Below, piece after piece: positions 40,593-49,604 of a stretch of DNA of 64,000 nt. The DNA comes from Bradyrhizobium cytisi (GTDB lineage Bacteria; Pseudomonadota; Alphaproteobacteria; Rhizobiales; Xanthobacteraceae). Below the pieces are notes generated by a model, which was given only the letters and a program-made list of their open reading frames with translations, made no database searches and was not told the origin of the DNA. The translations under genes were made by a program, and so were the position numbers. The DNA lies in NCBI RefSeq assembly GCF_008123515.1, contig NZ_VSSR01000043.1, positions 1 to 64,000 on the forward strand. The letters run 5' to 3'. Each line of letters starts with the position of its first letter. The first letter of the stretch is position 1.

Positions 40593-43500
40593 TCAGATCA
40601 TGTGCCAGTCGTGTACGGAGATCGCCGACGCATGATCATGCGTCGCATCGCTTAGCCTTTGCGCGAAAGTTTCGTTGCCGAGGCTCACGAGCATGTTGTC
40701 CTGCGGTCCAACCCGCCAGGCATCCGCAAACAGCCCTTCGATTACCTTGGTGCTTGGATTGACCAGCCACGAGCCATTGGCAAGGCCGAAATCGTTCCTG
40801 GCGTTGCCGTCGAGATTGCCGAGCAATCCCTCGAAACTGCCGGGCCCGCGGGCGCTTCCCGCATGCACGGAAAGATCGAGATAGCTGCCGTGATCGGTCA
40901 TCTGAACGAAATCGAGCGATGTCTCGATCTGGTGCGTCGTCGCTGTCGCCCTGCCGATGACGACACCATCTCCGAGGTCGAGGCGGTCGCCGACCGCGAA
41001 CGTGACGGCATGGCCGTCGACGAGCATCGTGCTCGGCTTGGCCTCGTCGAACACAATGAGGTGGTCGCCCGCCTCGACACCGACGGCTGTCAGATAACTG
41101 ACTCCGGTGTGCCCCAGATTTTCAGCGCGTCCCTCGATCTCGAATTCCGGGCCTGACGTCGCGTGGGCGATGACATAATCGCCAGTCGACTGCAGATTGA
41201 ATTTGAATCCATCGAACGAAGTGTAGTGAACGTCGCCCCAGCCGCCCCCGGTGGTGCCTGACTTGACGGTGACGCCAACGGTCCCGGTGGCCAGGCCGCC
41301 ATGACCGTCGGAAACCGTGTAGTCGAACGCCGCGACGCCACTGTAGCCGGCATCCGGCGTAAAGGTGACGGTATCGTGGGCGGCATCGAACACCACGTTG
41401 CCGTGGGTCGCGTGACCGACACTGACCAGGCTCAGCGTGTCGCCGTCGGGATCGGTGTCGTTGGCGAGAAGTGCGGCGGCCGATGTGACGAGCGGCGTAT
41501 GTTCCTGTGCGGTGACGTGATCACCGCCCGCGGTGGGTACCCCATTGGCGGCCGCCGACAGCGTGGTCGAGATCTGATCCGTGTTGCCCGCGAGGTCGGT
41601 GGCCGACGCGACCAGCGTGTGATCGCCGACACCGTGGAGCGTGACATCAGCGTGCCAGCTGCCGTCGGAGCCTACAATCGCGGTGCCGAGCACCGATCCG
41701 CCTTCGCTGATCTGGACGGTCCGCCCGGAATCCTCAAGCCCGGCGGTGCCGGAGATTTCGGTTGGCCTGTCCGTGATGGTGGGTCCGGTTGGCGCGGCGA
41801 ATGCGAGATCCGGCGCCACGGTGTCGTAAGTAAACTCGATCTCGCCGGCGGCCGAGACGGATCCGGCGGCATTGGTCTGGGTAACGCTGACGTGGTGGAC
41901 GCCCTGCGTGAGGCCAGCGGGGTCATAGGAAGCAACGACGCTTCCATCCACCGTATAGGTGAGTGTCGCCCCGGGGACCGCCGCGACCGCAATGGTTGCA
42001 TCGTTGGTGACGCGGTCGGTGCCGGACGCGCCGGAATCGTGGGCAAGTGTCAGCGTCGGAGCCGCGGGTGTCGCGATGGCGACGGTAACGCCGACCGTCG
42101 CCGTGGCCAGGCCGCCATGGCCGTCGGAAATCGTGTAGTCGAACGCCGCGGCGCCACTGTAGCCGGCATCCGGCGTAAAGGTGACGGTTTGATTGGTGGC
42201 ATCGAACACCACGTCGCCGTGGGTCGCGTGACCGACACTGACCAGGCTCAGCGTGTCGCCGTCGGGATCGGTGTCGTTGGCGATAAGTGCGGCGGCCGAT
42301 ATGACGAGCGGCGTATGTTCCTGTGCGGTGACGTGATCACCGCCCGCGGTGGGCAACCCATTCCCGGTCTCGACGCCATCCGCAAAGGCCGCGACCACGG
42401 CGTTGAGCAGCACGGGGTCGCTCCCCGCCTGCGTGGCGGCGTCCACCGCGCTTCCCTGGACCGCCGTTTCCACGAACGCCACGTCGTCTAACACCGTCGG
42501 CGAGGTGGAGAGGTGCGCCAGGCTCGTATTGGTCGCGGCCGCGACATGCGCGACAGCATCGGCGACCGCCTCACTGACCCCCGCCGCAGTGGCCATTGCG
42601 GTCAGTTGCGCGACGCTCGTGAGGTCGACGGCGCTCTGGGTGCTCAACTGTCCCGCGACGGCGCGGATCGCGTTGAACGCCGTCTCGCTCGGGTCCTGGC
42701 CCAAACCGACGAGCGCGGCCGCGATCAACGAGACCGTGTCCTGCACCTGTGCGCCGGCGATCAGCACGGCGATTGCATCCGCGTTGCCGGCGCCCGCCTG
42801 CGCGACCGGGTCGGCGTGCAGGAGATCGAAACCGGTCGGCAAGCCAAGCTTCGTCAGCACCGTCCCGACGCTCAGCAGCGTCGCGAGCGTCGTGAGCGGC
42901 GTGAGCACGCTCGAACCTGCGGGAGCGAGAAGCAGCCCCCCGAACGGCAGGCCGGTCGAAACATCGGTCCCGCCGGTCGCCACCAACACCCCCGTTCCGC
43001 CGACGAGCGTGAAAGCGCCGTCCGCACCGGTGCGGGTGGAGACCTCGCCGGGGCTGAGCAACAAATCATCGTTGGCGTCGGCAAAAACCGTCGCGCCGGA
43101 CAGATAGCCATCGACCACCTTGCCGTCGGTCTCGGGTGGCGGCGGCACTGCCGTGGTGAAATCAAGCGTGCCGCTGGAGAGACCGGCAAACGCGGTGCCC
43201 GCAGCATCGACGACGACACCGGCCCCGAATGTGACATGATAGGTCTGCCCACCCGCAAGATCGCCGGTCGGATTGATCGTCATGGTCGTGCCGGAGAAGA
43301 TGACCTGATTGGCGTCGGTGACGTCGATCGTGCGCACGTCGCCGGCGTCGCCTGTGATCGTGATCGTGCCGTGGCCAGCATGGACAGTCTTGTCGAAATT
43401 CAAGGTAATGTCGGCGGCTGCCGCGACATCGGTCGCCTCGTCTGCAGGGCTGATGCTGGCGAGGGTCGGTGCGACGTCGACCGGATGTGATGGATCGTAG

Positions 43501-46316
43501 GGAAACTTGGTCAGGTCCTTGATGAAGACATCGCCCGCTCCATTGGTGTCGCCCGGCACGAGATTGGCTGCGTAGGAGACAAAGCTGATTTTCGTTCCGT
43601 CGGCGGAATAGGTGGGGTTCGTCGACCAGCCGCTTCCGTCCGTCCCGAAGGAGTCGTCGGAGACGAGCCTGATCGCTCCCGTCACGAGATTCTTCTCGTA
43701 GACGTCACCTTTGCTGTTGCCGACGCCGGGCACAAGATTGGCGTCCGTCGAGACAAAGGCGATCCGCGTTCCGTCGGGCGAGAAGACCGGATATTCATAA
43801 TACGCGGTCGCGGTTGTCGTCCCCTGTTCTCCATTTGCACCGGTCGAAACCCGCGTGATCGCGCCCGTTTCCAGGTTCTTGATAAAAATATCCGGGGCTT
43901 TGTTGGTATCGCCGAGGACAAGGTTCTCGGCGTCGCTCTGAAAAGCCACGGATTTTCCATCCGGAGAAAACACAGGCAATTCAGAATCGCCGTAGGCCTG
44001 CGCGCCGTCGGCCGTCGTGGAGACGCGGATAACTTGTCCAGTCTGGAGATTTTTGGCGAAGATGTCGGATCCGTGGTTGGTATCCCCTGCGACGAGATTG
44101 TCGGCGGTGGATGCGAACACGACCCATTTGCCATCGGGCGAAAATGAATATCCGGGCTCGAGTGAGCCGACCAGTTGCCCGTCGGCAGGCGTGCCATCAG
44201 CCGCTGTCAAAACGCGGGTGATGGTGCCGGTCGTGAGGTTCTTGACGAAAAGGTCGCCGGCCAAATTGTTGGTGAGGTCGGAGCTTGACGATCTGAACAG
44301 GATGCTGTTGCCGTCGGGCGAGAAGACCGGAGAGTAGCTGAACCCGACACCAACCGTCCCGCCCGGGGTCGTCGAGACCACGGTGGATGTGCCCGAAACG
44401 AGATCATCGACGATGATGTTGCGGTCACCCGACGAGAAAGCGACTTTCGTTCCATCGGGGGAAAACACCGGACTGTCGCCACCCTCGGGGCCGGAGACAA
44501 TGGTCAGGGCGCCGGTCGCCAGGTTCTTGAGCACGACCTGAGCCGCGGCGGCATAGGGGTTTGGCGCGAGATCGGAGGAGTTCGTGACGAAGGCGGCATA
44601 CCTTCCGTCCGACGACAAGACGGGTGTTCCGGCGAACACGCCGAAATAGGCCTGGCTGCCATCCGCTTGCGTATCCACCCGCTCGATATTGCCGGTTACT
44701 TTGATCGTGACGGTGGTGTCTTGGCTCGACTGGTAGCCGGCGCCAGCCTTGTAAGTGAAGCTGTCGGTCCCGATGAAAGTCCCATCTGGCGTGTAGGTGA
44801 ATGACCCGTCCGGGTTCAGGTCGACCCGCCCGTGCTTGGCGTCTGAAAAGGAGGTGACCGCCAGGGTGCTCTCGCCGGCCGCCACGGAGTCGTTGGCGAG
44901 CAGGCCATGGGCCACATCCACCTTGAGCGGCGCGCTATAGCTCGCAACGTATGTGTCCGCCGCCGTGCCGGGCGCTGGGTGCAGCGTCTTGATGAAGACC
45001 TCATTGAGGGAGGTCGGGTTGCCACCCGCCACGAGGCCACTTTCTTCCGAAGAAAAGGCGATCATGCTGGCGTCGGGCGAGAAGCCGCCAGGATAGGTGA
45101 AGTTTCCGTCCGGGTTCTGATAAATGCCCTGCGATCCGTCGGCAGCCGTCGATACGCGAGTGACGGCACCCGTGACGAGGTCCTTGATGAAAATGTCGCG
45201 GCCACCATTGGTGTCGCCTGGAACAAGGTCGCCGGACAGGGACATGAAGGCGAGCTTGCTGTCGTCGGCAGAGAACGATGGTGCATATTGGCTCGCGAAG
45301 ACGCCGGAATCGGTTTGGCTTCCATCGGAGGTCGTGGAGACGCGCGTGATTATCCCAGTCTTGAGATCCTTGACGAAAAGATCCGCAACGCCATTGGTAT
45401 CGCCGGCGACAAGGTTGCTGGCGTCCGACCAGAACGCGACTTTTGTGCCGTCGTGAGAAACGCTGAAAGCCTTGATAGACCCATTCGCCTGAACTCCATC
45501 AGCGGCGTCTGAAATTCGAGAGACGCTTCCAGTCGTCAAGTCTTTGACGAAGAGATCCGTCGCCCCATTGTTGTCGCCGGCGCTGGCATTCGTGGCGTCA
45601 GATGTGAAAAAAAGCTGATTAGCGTTCCAGCGGATCTGACTTCCGGAAAGCCCGCCATTGAGTTGCGCCCCGCTACTCGTCGTCGAAACGCGGGTGATCA
45701 CTCCTGTGCCGAGATCTTTGATAAAGACGTCCAGCGAATTATTCGTATCTCCGGGAACAAGGTTCGAAGCGAAAGAAGAAAATAGAAGCCGATGTCCATC
45801 CGGCGACAGGACTCCACTGCTACTCAGGCCGTTAGCTTGCACACCCGAAGCGGTGGCCGACAACCGCGTGATCGCGCCCGTCGTGAGGTCTTTCTCGAAG
45901 ATATCAGACACACCATTGGTATCGTCTGGTACGAGCTTGTCGGAGGACGACGAGAAGATAACGGAGTCGTTGGTCCCGAAACTGCCTGAGCCGTCAGAGT
46001 CCAACGAGGCTGCATCGGTTCCTCCGGGTGACGAGACGAGAGTCACTGCGCCCGTAGTGAGATCCTTCACATAAAACCGAGCGCTACCGTGAATCAGGTT
46101 CAGCCCCGGAACCAGATTGGTTGCGTAGGACGCGAGGAGCACCTTGGTACCATCCGGTGAAAAGCCGCTGAAGTAGGTATCACTATTAGCCGGCGTTCCA
46201 TCCTGAGCGCTTGAAATGCGTACGATTTCGCCTTGTGCGTCGTTCGGTCCAGCCATCTTATTTCCTGCAATCCGATTGGTGAAATTGAACTCGATCGCGT
46301 TCGGTATCCGGGCCAT
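40593..46316 (-). CDS. Giant repeat protein: two 7-bladed propellers, cadherin-like repeats, VWD-like C-terminus
   Basis: 1907 residues from the ATG at 46316; the frame extends 65 codons upstream. The N-terminal half has fourteen PD40/TolB-type blades (FSPDGTKVAFSS pattern), seven before and seven after a cadherin-like domain (DSFTYKAGAGYQSSQDTTVT), so two seven-bladed propellers. Then come a Big_5-like domain (TLASISPADEATDVAAAADI), a segment GATVFADANDDLLLSPGEVS, an Ala-rich helical stretch, two nearly identical cadherin-like repeats (NDTDPDGDTLSLVSVGHATH) with Ig-like domains between, and a C-terminal von Willebrand D-like domain (VHYTSFDGFKFNLQSTGDY; FEGLLGNLDGNARNDF). No N-terminal signal peptide, so type I secretion is likely, but no transporter genes are nearby and RTX nonapeptides are absent. 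Confidence 0.88.
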   Translation of the reverse strand: MARIPNAIEFNFTNRIAGNKMAGPNDAQGEIVRISSAQDGTPANSDTYFSGFSPDGTKVLLASYATNLVPGLNLIHGSARFYVKDLTTGAVTLVSSPGGTDAASLDSDGSGSFGTNDSVIFSSSSDKLVPDDTNGVSDIFEKDLTTGAITRLSATASGVQANGLSSSGVLSPDGHRLLFSSFASNLVPGDTNNSLDVFIKDLGTGVITRVSTTSSGAQLNGGLSGSQIRWNANQLFFTSDATNASAGDNNGATDLFVKDLTTGSVSRISDAADGVQANGSIKAFSVSHDGTKVAFWSDASNLVAGDTNGVADLFVKDLKTGIITRVSTTSDGSQTDSGVFASQYAPSFSADDSKLAFMSLSGDLVPGDTNGGRDIFIKDLVTGAVTRVSTAADGSQGIYQNPDGNFTYPGGFSPDASMIAFSSEESGLVAGGNPTSLNEVFIKTLHPAPGTAADTYVASYSAPLKVDVAHGLLANDSVAAGESTLAVTSFSDAKHGRVDLNPDGSFTYTPDGTFIGTDSFTYKAGAGYQSSQDTTVTIKVTGNIERVDTQADGSQAYFGVFAGTPVLSSDGRYAAFVTNSSDLAPNPYAAAAQVVLKNLATGALTIVSGPEGGDSPVFSPDGTKVAFSSGDRNIIVDDLVSGTSTVVSTTPGGTVGVGFSYSPVFSPDGNSILFRSSSSDLTNNLAGDLFVKNLTTGTITRVLTAADGTPADGQLVGSLEPGYSFSPDGKWVVFASTADNLVAGDTNHGSDIFAKNLQTGQVIRVSTTADGAQAYGDSELPVFSPDGKSVAFQSDAENLVLGDTNKAPDIFIKNLETGAITRVSTGANGEQGTTTATAYYEYPVFSPDGTRIAFVSTDANLVPGVGNSKGDVYEKNLVTGAIRLVSDDSFGTDGSGWSTNPTYSADGTKISFVSYAANLVPGDTNGAGDVFIKDLTKFPYDPSHPVDVAPTLASISPADEATDVAAAADITLNFDKTVHAGHGTITITGDAGDVRTIDVTDANQVIFSGTTMTINPTGDLAGGQTYHVTFGAGVVVDAAGTAFAGLSSGTLDFTTAVPPPPETDGKVVDGYLSGATVFADANDDLLLSPGEVSTRTGADGAFTLVGGTGVLVATGGTDVSTGLPFGGLLLAPAGSSVLTPLTTLATLLSVGTVLTKLGLPTGFDLLHADPVAQAGAGNADAIAVLIAGAQVQDTVSLIAAALVGLGQDPSETAFNAIRAVAGQLSTQSAVDLTSVAQLTAMATAAGVSEAVADAVAHVAAATNTSLAHLSTSPTVLDDVAFVETAVQGSAVDAATQAGSDPVLLNAVVAAFADGVETGNGLPTAGGDHVTAQEHTPLVISAAALIANDTDPDGDTLSLVSVGHATHGDVVFDATNQTVTFTPDAGYSGAAAFDYTISDGHGGLATATVGVTVAIATPAAPTLTLAHDSGASGTDRVTNDATIAVAAVPGATLTYTVDGSVVASYDPAGLTQGVHHVSVTQTNAAGSVSAAGEIEFTYDTVAPDLAFAAPTGPTITDRPTEISGTAGLEDSGRTVQISEGGSVLGTAIVGSDGSWHADVTLHGVGDHTLVASATDLAGNTDQISTTLSAAANGVPTAGGDHVTAQEHTPLVTSAAALLANDTDPDGDTLSLVSVGHATHGNVVFDAAHDTVTFTPDAGYSGVAAFDYTVSDGHGGLATGTVGVTVKSGTTGGGWGDVHYTSFDGFKFNLQSTGDYVIAHATSGPEFEIEGRAENLGHTGVSYLTAVGVEAGDHLIVFDEAKPSTMLVDGHAVTFAVGDRLDLGDGVVIGRATATTHQIETSLDFVQMTDHGSYLDLSVHAGSARGPGSFEGLLGNLDGNARNDFGLANGSWLVNPSTKVIEGLFADAWRVGPQDNMLVSLGNETFAQRLSDATHDHASAISVHDWHMI
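41290..41544. repeat. Internal direct repeat, copy 1
   Basis: About 255 bases nearly identical to 42109-42363 on the same strand. It encodes a complete cadherin-like unit of the giant protein plus the linker that follows it. The differences are a few scattered single bases and a short block near the middle of the copy. Confidence 0.85.
42109..42363. repeat. Internal direct repeat, copy 2
   Basis: Partner of 41290-41544, offset by 819 bases. Both copies keep the frame, and the DNA similarity is too high for ordinary domain divergence, which points to recent duplication or gene conversion. Confidence 0.85.
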
Positions 46317-46679
46317 CGTTCCGTCCAGGCCTTCGCGATTTGATCCGTCAACGGCTTGGTCGGCACACGGAACGCACGCGCTTGCGTCTGATGCGGCGAA
46401 GCAGAAACACTCAATCTGAAACGGGCGGCCGCTGCCTCCACCGTTCGGTTGAGTTCGGTCCGATTTGGGCAACGGCTGCCGCCCACGCCGGTCACGACAC
46501 AGTGAGGCCACACTTGCGCGGCGAGGTGCCTTGCCCTGTCATTTCGCCGGCGGCATCGGAGATGGTGAAATTTTCGGCGCTAGCGCCGATTGAACAGGCA
46601 TCGGAGCCGCGGCTGCACCGACGACATACTAAACGCTGACGCCGATGATCACGCATCCATTGCCGACGATCGCAAATTA
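46317..46679. other. Intergenic stretch upstream of the giant gene
   Basis: About 360 bases between the start of the giant protein and the RAYT left repeat. The giant-protein frame stays open across much of it, but that stretch (Cys/Arg-rich) does not resemble a secreted N-terminus. The leftward promoter should lie here. No other feature seen. Confidence 0.5.
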
Positions 46680-46699
46680 CGGTGACAGTGCACTAAATT
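46680..46699. repeat. Left inverted repeat of RAYT unit
   Basis: CGGTGACAGTGCACT followed by AAATT. The 15-base core is the exact reverse complement of 47417-47431, and AATT flanks extend the match to 24 bases with two mismatches. It lies 37 bases before the transposase start. Confidence 0.88.
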
Positions 46700-46731
46700 G
46701 ACATCGCGCGGCTCTGGGGTCATGATGGGGT

Positions 46732-47412
46732 ATGGCCCGTCTTGCCCGTGTCGTCATTCCAGGTCATCCTCACCATGTCACCCAGCGCGGCAATGGCCGG
46801 GCGCGTACGTTCTTTGGCGATGACGACTATGCGCTCTATCGCGACCTGCTCGCGGAGAATTGCCAGGCGGCCGGGGTCGAGGTGTGGGCGTGGTGCCTGA
46901 TGCCGAATCACGTGCATCTCGTTCTGGTCCCGTCCGACACGGACGGGCTGCGCCGCGCACTTGCACGCGTGCACCGGTCCTATGCGGGCGTGATCCAGGC
47001 GCGGCGCAAGCGCACGGGGCACTTCTGGCAGGGGCGCTTCGGCGCGGTGGCCATGGACGAAGAGCATCTCGCGGCGGCGTTGCGCTACGTGTCGCTCAAC
47101 CCGGTGCGCGCCCGCCTGGTGCAGCGGGCGCAGGATTGGCGCTGGTCGAGCACGCGTGCGCATCTGCGCGGCAAGGACGACGGAGTGACTGCGCTCGCGC
47201 CGATCAGGGAGCGTTTCCCGCGTTTCGCCGACCTGCTCCACGGCACGCCGGAGACGGACCTGTTCGACCGGCTGCGCGCTGCGGAAAGCATCGGTCGGCC
47301 GCTCGGAAATGATCGTTTCCTCGCCCGCCTCGAGCGGCTGACCGGGCGGCCTCTAAAAGCAGCCAAGCGCGGACCGAAGCCGCAGGACGAGCAGGGCGGC
47401 GACGACGAGTGA
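46732..47412 (+). CDS. REP-associated tyrosine transposase (RAYT, Y1 HUH family)
   Basis: 226 residues. N-terminal MARLARVVIPGHPHHVTQRG and the HUH motif in WCLMPNHVHLVLVPSDTDG (His-x-His), the GHFWQGRFGAVAMDEEH segment, ALRYVSLNPVRARLV and the Tyr-containing helix, all typical of TnpA-REP proteins. These single-strand endonucleases process REP-type palindromes. The gene is bracketed by the inverted repeats at 46680 and 47417. It appears intact. Confidence 0.93.
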   Translation: MARLARVVIPGHPHHVTQRGNGRARTFFGDDDYALYRDLLAENCQAAGVEVWAWCLMPNHVHLVLVPSDTDGLRRALARVHRSYAGVIQARRKRTGHFWQGRFGAVAMDEEHLAAALRYVSLNPVRARLVQRAQDWRWSSTRAHLRGKDDGVTALAPIRERFPRFADLLHGTPETDLFDRLRAAESIGRPLGNDRFLARLERLTGRPLKAAKRGPKPQDEQGGDDE

Positions 47413-47416
47413 ATTG

Positions 47417-47431
47417 AGTGCACTGTCACCG
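47417..47431. repeat. Right inverted repeat of RAYT unit
   Basis: AGTGCACTGTCACCG, exact reverse complement of the left copy, starting five bases after the transposase stop. AGTGCACT within it is itself a palindrome. Confidence 0.88.
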
Positions 47432-47553
47432 AAATTCGTGGCCACGCATGCGTGATCGTCGGCACTGTCCTGCCGGCGAGGGGCGGGATGGCCCGCCCGA
47501 TGAACCAGCGTGGCGTGTGACGCGACGAATGCCTGGAAACGAGGTCTTTCGCC

Positions 47554-47760
47554 GTGAACTGGTTCAAACGATATGTCGTCGGCTGCCTGATCGCGGTGCT
47601 GTTGTTTGCCGCCGTCGATAGCTTCAAACGCCCGGACGAGGAGATGCGCTACGGCGCCATCCTGCTGGCGTCGGCCGGCTGGCCTGTCGTCGCCGCAATT
47701 GTGGTGGGCAGCACCATCGGCGACGTGGTGCATGACGTCCGCCAAGGCAAGGCAGGATGA
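47554..47760 (+). CDS. Two-helix membrane microprotein
   Basis: 68 residues, GTG start with GAGG ten bases upstream. Helices YVVGCLIAVLLFAAVDSF and AILLASAGWPVVAAIVVGST joined by a charged loop (KRPDEEMRY), with a short basic tail DVVHDVRQGKAG. Looks like a small phage-holin-sized or regulatory membrane protein, but nothing else supports a phage origin. Followed six bases later by another microprotein gene. Confidence 0.6.
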   Translation: MNWFKRYVVGCLIAVLLFAAVDSFKRPDEEMRYGAILLASAGWPVVAAIVVGSTIGDVVHDVRQGKAG

Positions 47761-47766
47761 GCGGCC

Positions 47767-47931
47767 ATGCTTGACGCCTTGCTCAGCCTGGTGTTCGACA
47801 TCGTCCTCAGTGCGGTCGGGACCGCCATCGTCAAATTGTTCAGTCTGGAAAACGCCGCCGAAATCGCGACTGCGATCATCGGTCTTGGCTTCATCGCGAT
47901 CGGCCTGACGGCCGCGTTGTGGGGACACTGA
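47767..47931 (+). CDS. Two-helix membrane microprotein
   Basis: 54 residues, ATG at 47767, stop at 47929-47931. Helices LLSLVFDIVLSAVGTAIVKL and IATAIIGLGFIAIGLTAALW with a short SLENAAE loop. It begins right after the preceding microprotein, so the two are probably translated together. Unknown role. Confidence 0.6.
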   Translation: MLDALLSLVFDIVLSAVGTAIVKLFSLENAAEIATAIIGLGFIAIGLTAALWGH

Positions 47932-48132
47932 AGCGAGACGTTCCGGCAGCGCCAATCCGAAATGCGAAAAACTGCCCCCGACATCGCCGGGAGCGGTTTT
48001 CGAAAAGCGGCTTGAGTGGCCGGTGCCGTGCTTCGTCGTTTTCGGCGGCTTGCCGTCTCCGACGCGGCCCTCGTTCCGGAGGTCACAACCAGTGCGTACG
48101 GCTGCGTCGATGTCGCTGGCAGAAGCCTGCGC

Positions 48133-48441
48133 TTAAGCTGCAATCCGTTGCACGACCGGCGCCGCCGTCGTCAGCAGCTTCAGCACTTCGGCATGCTCGA
48201 GGTCGGGAACCGCGATCGCCGTGTGGCTGTAGGCCGCGTGCGTGCGCGATGTCGTGATCTTGTCCAGGATCTCTTTGCCCTTGATGACATGGAGGCCCAT
48301 GCCGTCTCCTGACGGGAAGATCGCCAGCACCACGTCATAGGCGCCGATGACCGCCCTGAGCGCCTCGGCCTTGTCTTCGGCGACATCGACAAACACACGA
48401 ACATCGGCTGCGAGTTCACGCAGCTCGTCAAAATCCAGCAC
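48133..48441 (-). CDS. Conserved hypothetical protein, 102 residues
   Basis: GTG start at 48441 with GGAG eight bases upstream. Features: DFDELRELAADVRVFVDVAE, YDVVLAIFPSGDGMGLHVIK and SHTAIAVPDLEHAEVLKLLT. Soluble, acidic, alpha/beta pattern. I cannot assign a family. Convergent with the preceding microprotein pair. Confidence 0.7.
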   Translation of the reverse strand: MLDFDELRELAADVRVFVDVAEDKAEALRAVIGAYDVVLAIFPSGDGMGLHVIKGKEILDKITTSRTHAAYSHTAIAVPDLEHAEVLKLLTTAAPVVQRIAA

Positions 48442-48557
48442 TGTGGGTACTCCAACGCAACGATACTGAATGGAGAGTGGATGCGTTGGGTTACCAGAGT
48501 CTGAACAATGTCTGTCGAGTCACAAGTTTCACGGCGAGGTGACGCAATCTCACGTGT

Positions 48558-48628
48558 TCACCCGGCTACCTCACTCGGCTAGCTCACTTGGCGTAGCCTT
48601 ATTTGGCATAGCCTTATTTGGCATAGCC
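48558..48628. repeat. Tandem 13-15 base repeats over a stop codon
   Basis: Three 15-base units (48584-48598, 48599-48613, 48614-48628), the last two identical (TTATTTGGCATAGCC), preceded by two degenerate 13-base units (48558-48570, 48571-48583). On the reverse strand each 15-base unit encodes Gly-Tyr-Ala-Lys-stop, so the end of the small gene has been copied with its stop. Confidence 0.85.
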
Positions 48629-48799
48629 CTGGGAACGGAGCCAGGCGATCTTGCGGTCGCCGTTGATCCAGTCGTCGGCATCTGCCTTGCTGGTGAAGCC
48701 GGTAATCTGGCGCTGCTCGTGGTCGGGGTAATCAGCCAGGATTTTCCACTCGTTGTCTGCAATCCGGGCGGTTCTGAAGGTCACTTTTATTTTTGCCAT
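48614..48799 (-). CDS. Small conserved hypothetical protein (61 residues)
   Basis: Sequence MAKIKVTFRTARIADNEWKI, LADYPDHEQRQITGFTSKAD, ADDWINGDRKIAWLRSQGYA plus Lys. A compact beta-beta-alpha style protein; the ADADDWI...WLRSQGYA part recalls short stress-related Rhizobiales proteins, with no known function. The stop is followed by two further in-frame copies of Gly-Tyr-Ala-Lys-stop. Cytosolic. Confidence 0.75.
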   Translation of the reverse strand: MAKIKVTFRTARIADNEWKILADYPDHEQRQITGFTSKADADDWINGDRKIAWLRSQGYAK

Positions 48800-49235
48800 G
48801 CAGCATTATGCAGGAGATGGTCCGAAAAGAGAACCCTTGATTGCGGTCATCGCGAGGAACGGTCTCGACCGATCCTCGGTCCGAGCCTGTGAGCATGACG
48901 CGGCGAGGCGGGCGCGCTTGATCGCGTGCTGCCGCGCAGGCCCGTGTGTCTCGGGAGACCTGGTCGCGCGCGAGCGCGGATGCGTTCGCAAGTTGGCAGA
49001 ACTCTCTAGGGATGCTGTGGAATTCGATTTGCCGCCGCCGCAGGCAGCGCGACCCGGCGGAAACATGACGGAACTCAGGTCGAACTGCTGCTTGCGTTTT
49101 CGGCCTCAATGGGTTCTAAGCCCGGCTGCTTCGTGGCCGACAGGCATGAACTGACGCGCAGCCCGCGTAGTTTTACCGTTCCCGGACCAAGCACCGTCGC
49201 CGCTCGCGCGCATCCAATTCAGAGGAAATCCAGAC
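48800..49235. other. Intergenic stretch before the HU gene
   Basis: About 430 bases. Several overlapping frames are open, but none has a recognisable protein, a sensible ribosome site or a consistent codon pattern. Presumably it holds the HU promoter. Nothing else seen. Confidence 0.5.
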
Positions 49236-49532
49236 ATGGCGAAGATGACCAAGACCCAATTGATCGATGCAATTGCGGAAGGCACGCAGCTTGCGAAGAA
49301 CGACGTGAAGTCGGTCATCGAATACATGGCGACGGTTGGCTACAAGGAGCTCAACGAGTCCGGTGAGTTCGTCATTCCCGGTTTCGTGAAGATGTCGGTC
49401 GTCAACAAGCCTGCGACCGAAGCCCGCATGGGCGTCAATCCCTTCACCAAGGAGCCGATGCAGTTTGCTGCGAAACCGGCGAGCAAATCGGTCAAGGCCT
49501 CGCCGCTGAAGGTGGCCAAGGACTCGGTCTGA
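49236..49532 (+). CDS. HU-family DNA-binding protein
   Basis: 98 residues, ATG with AGAGGAAA ahead. The histone-like fold is recognisable: KTQLIDAIAEGTQLAKNDVK (helical dimer part), SGEFVIPGFVKMSVVNKPAT and the DNA-binding beta-arm EARMGVNPFTKEPMQFAAKP (the R-x-G-x-NP motif as RMGVNPFT), with a basic tail. Compacts DNA. It is more divergent than housekeeping HU, so a second paralogue is likely. A strong terminator follows at 49605-49634. Confidence 0.92.
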   Translation: MAKMTKTQLIDAIAEGTQLAKNDVKSVIEYMATVGYKELNESGEFVIPGFVKMSVVNKPATEARMGVNPFTKEPMQFAAKPASKSVKASPLKVAKDSV

Positions 49533-49604
49533 TCCACGGCGATCGCGCACCGTCTGCGTGCGCCTTGAGCGCGCGGACCGCCGGCGTGATGCCGATAAAA
49601 GGGG

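Noticed and set aside
48558..48628. Tandem repeats as a CRISPR array
   Set aside because: Units of 13-15 bases without spacers and no cas genes.
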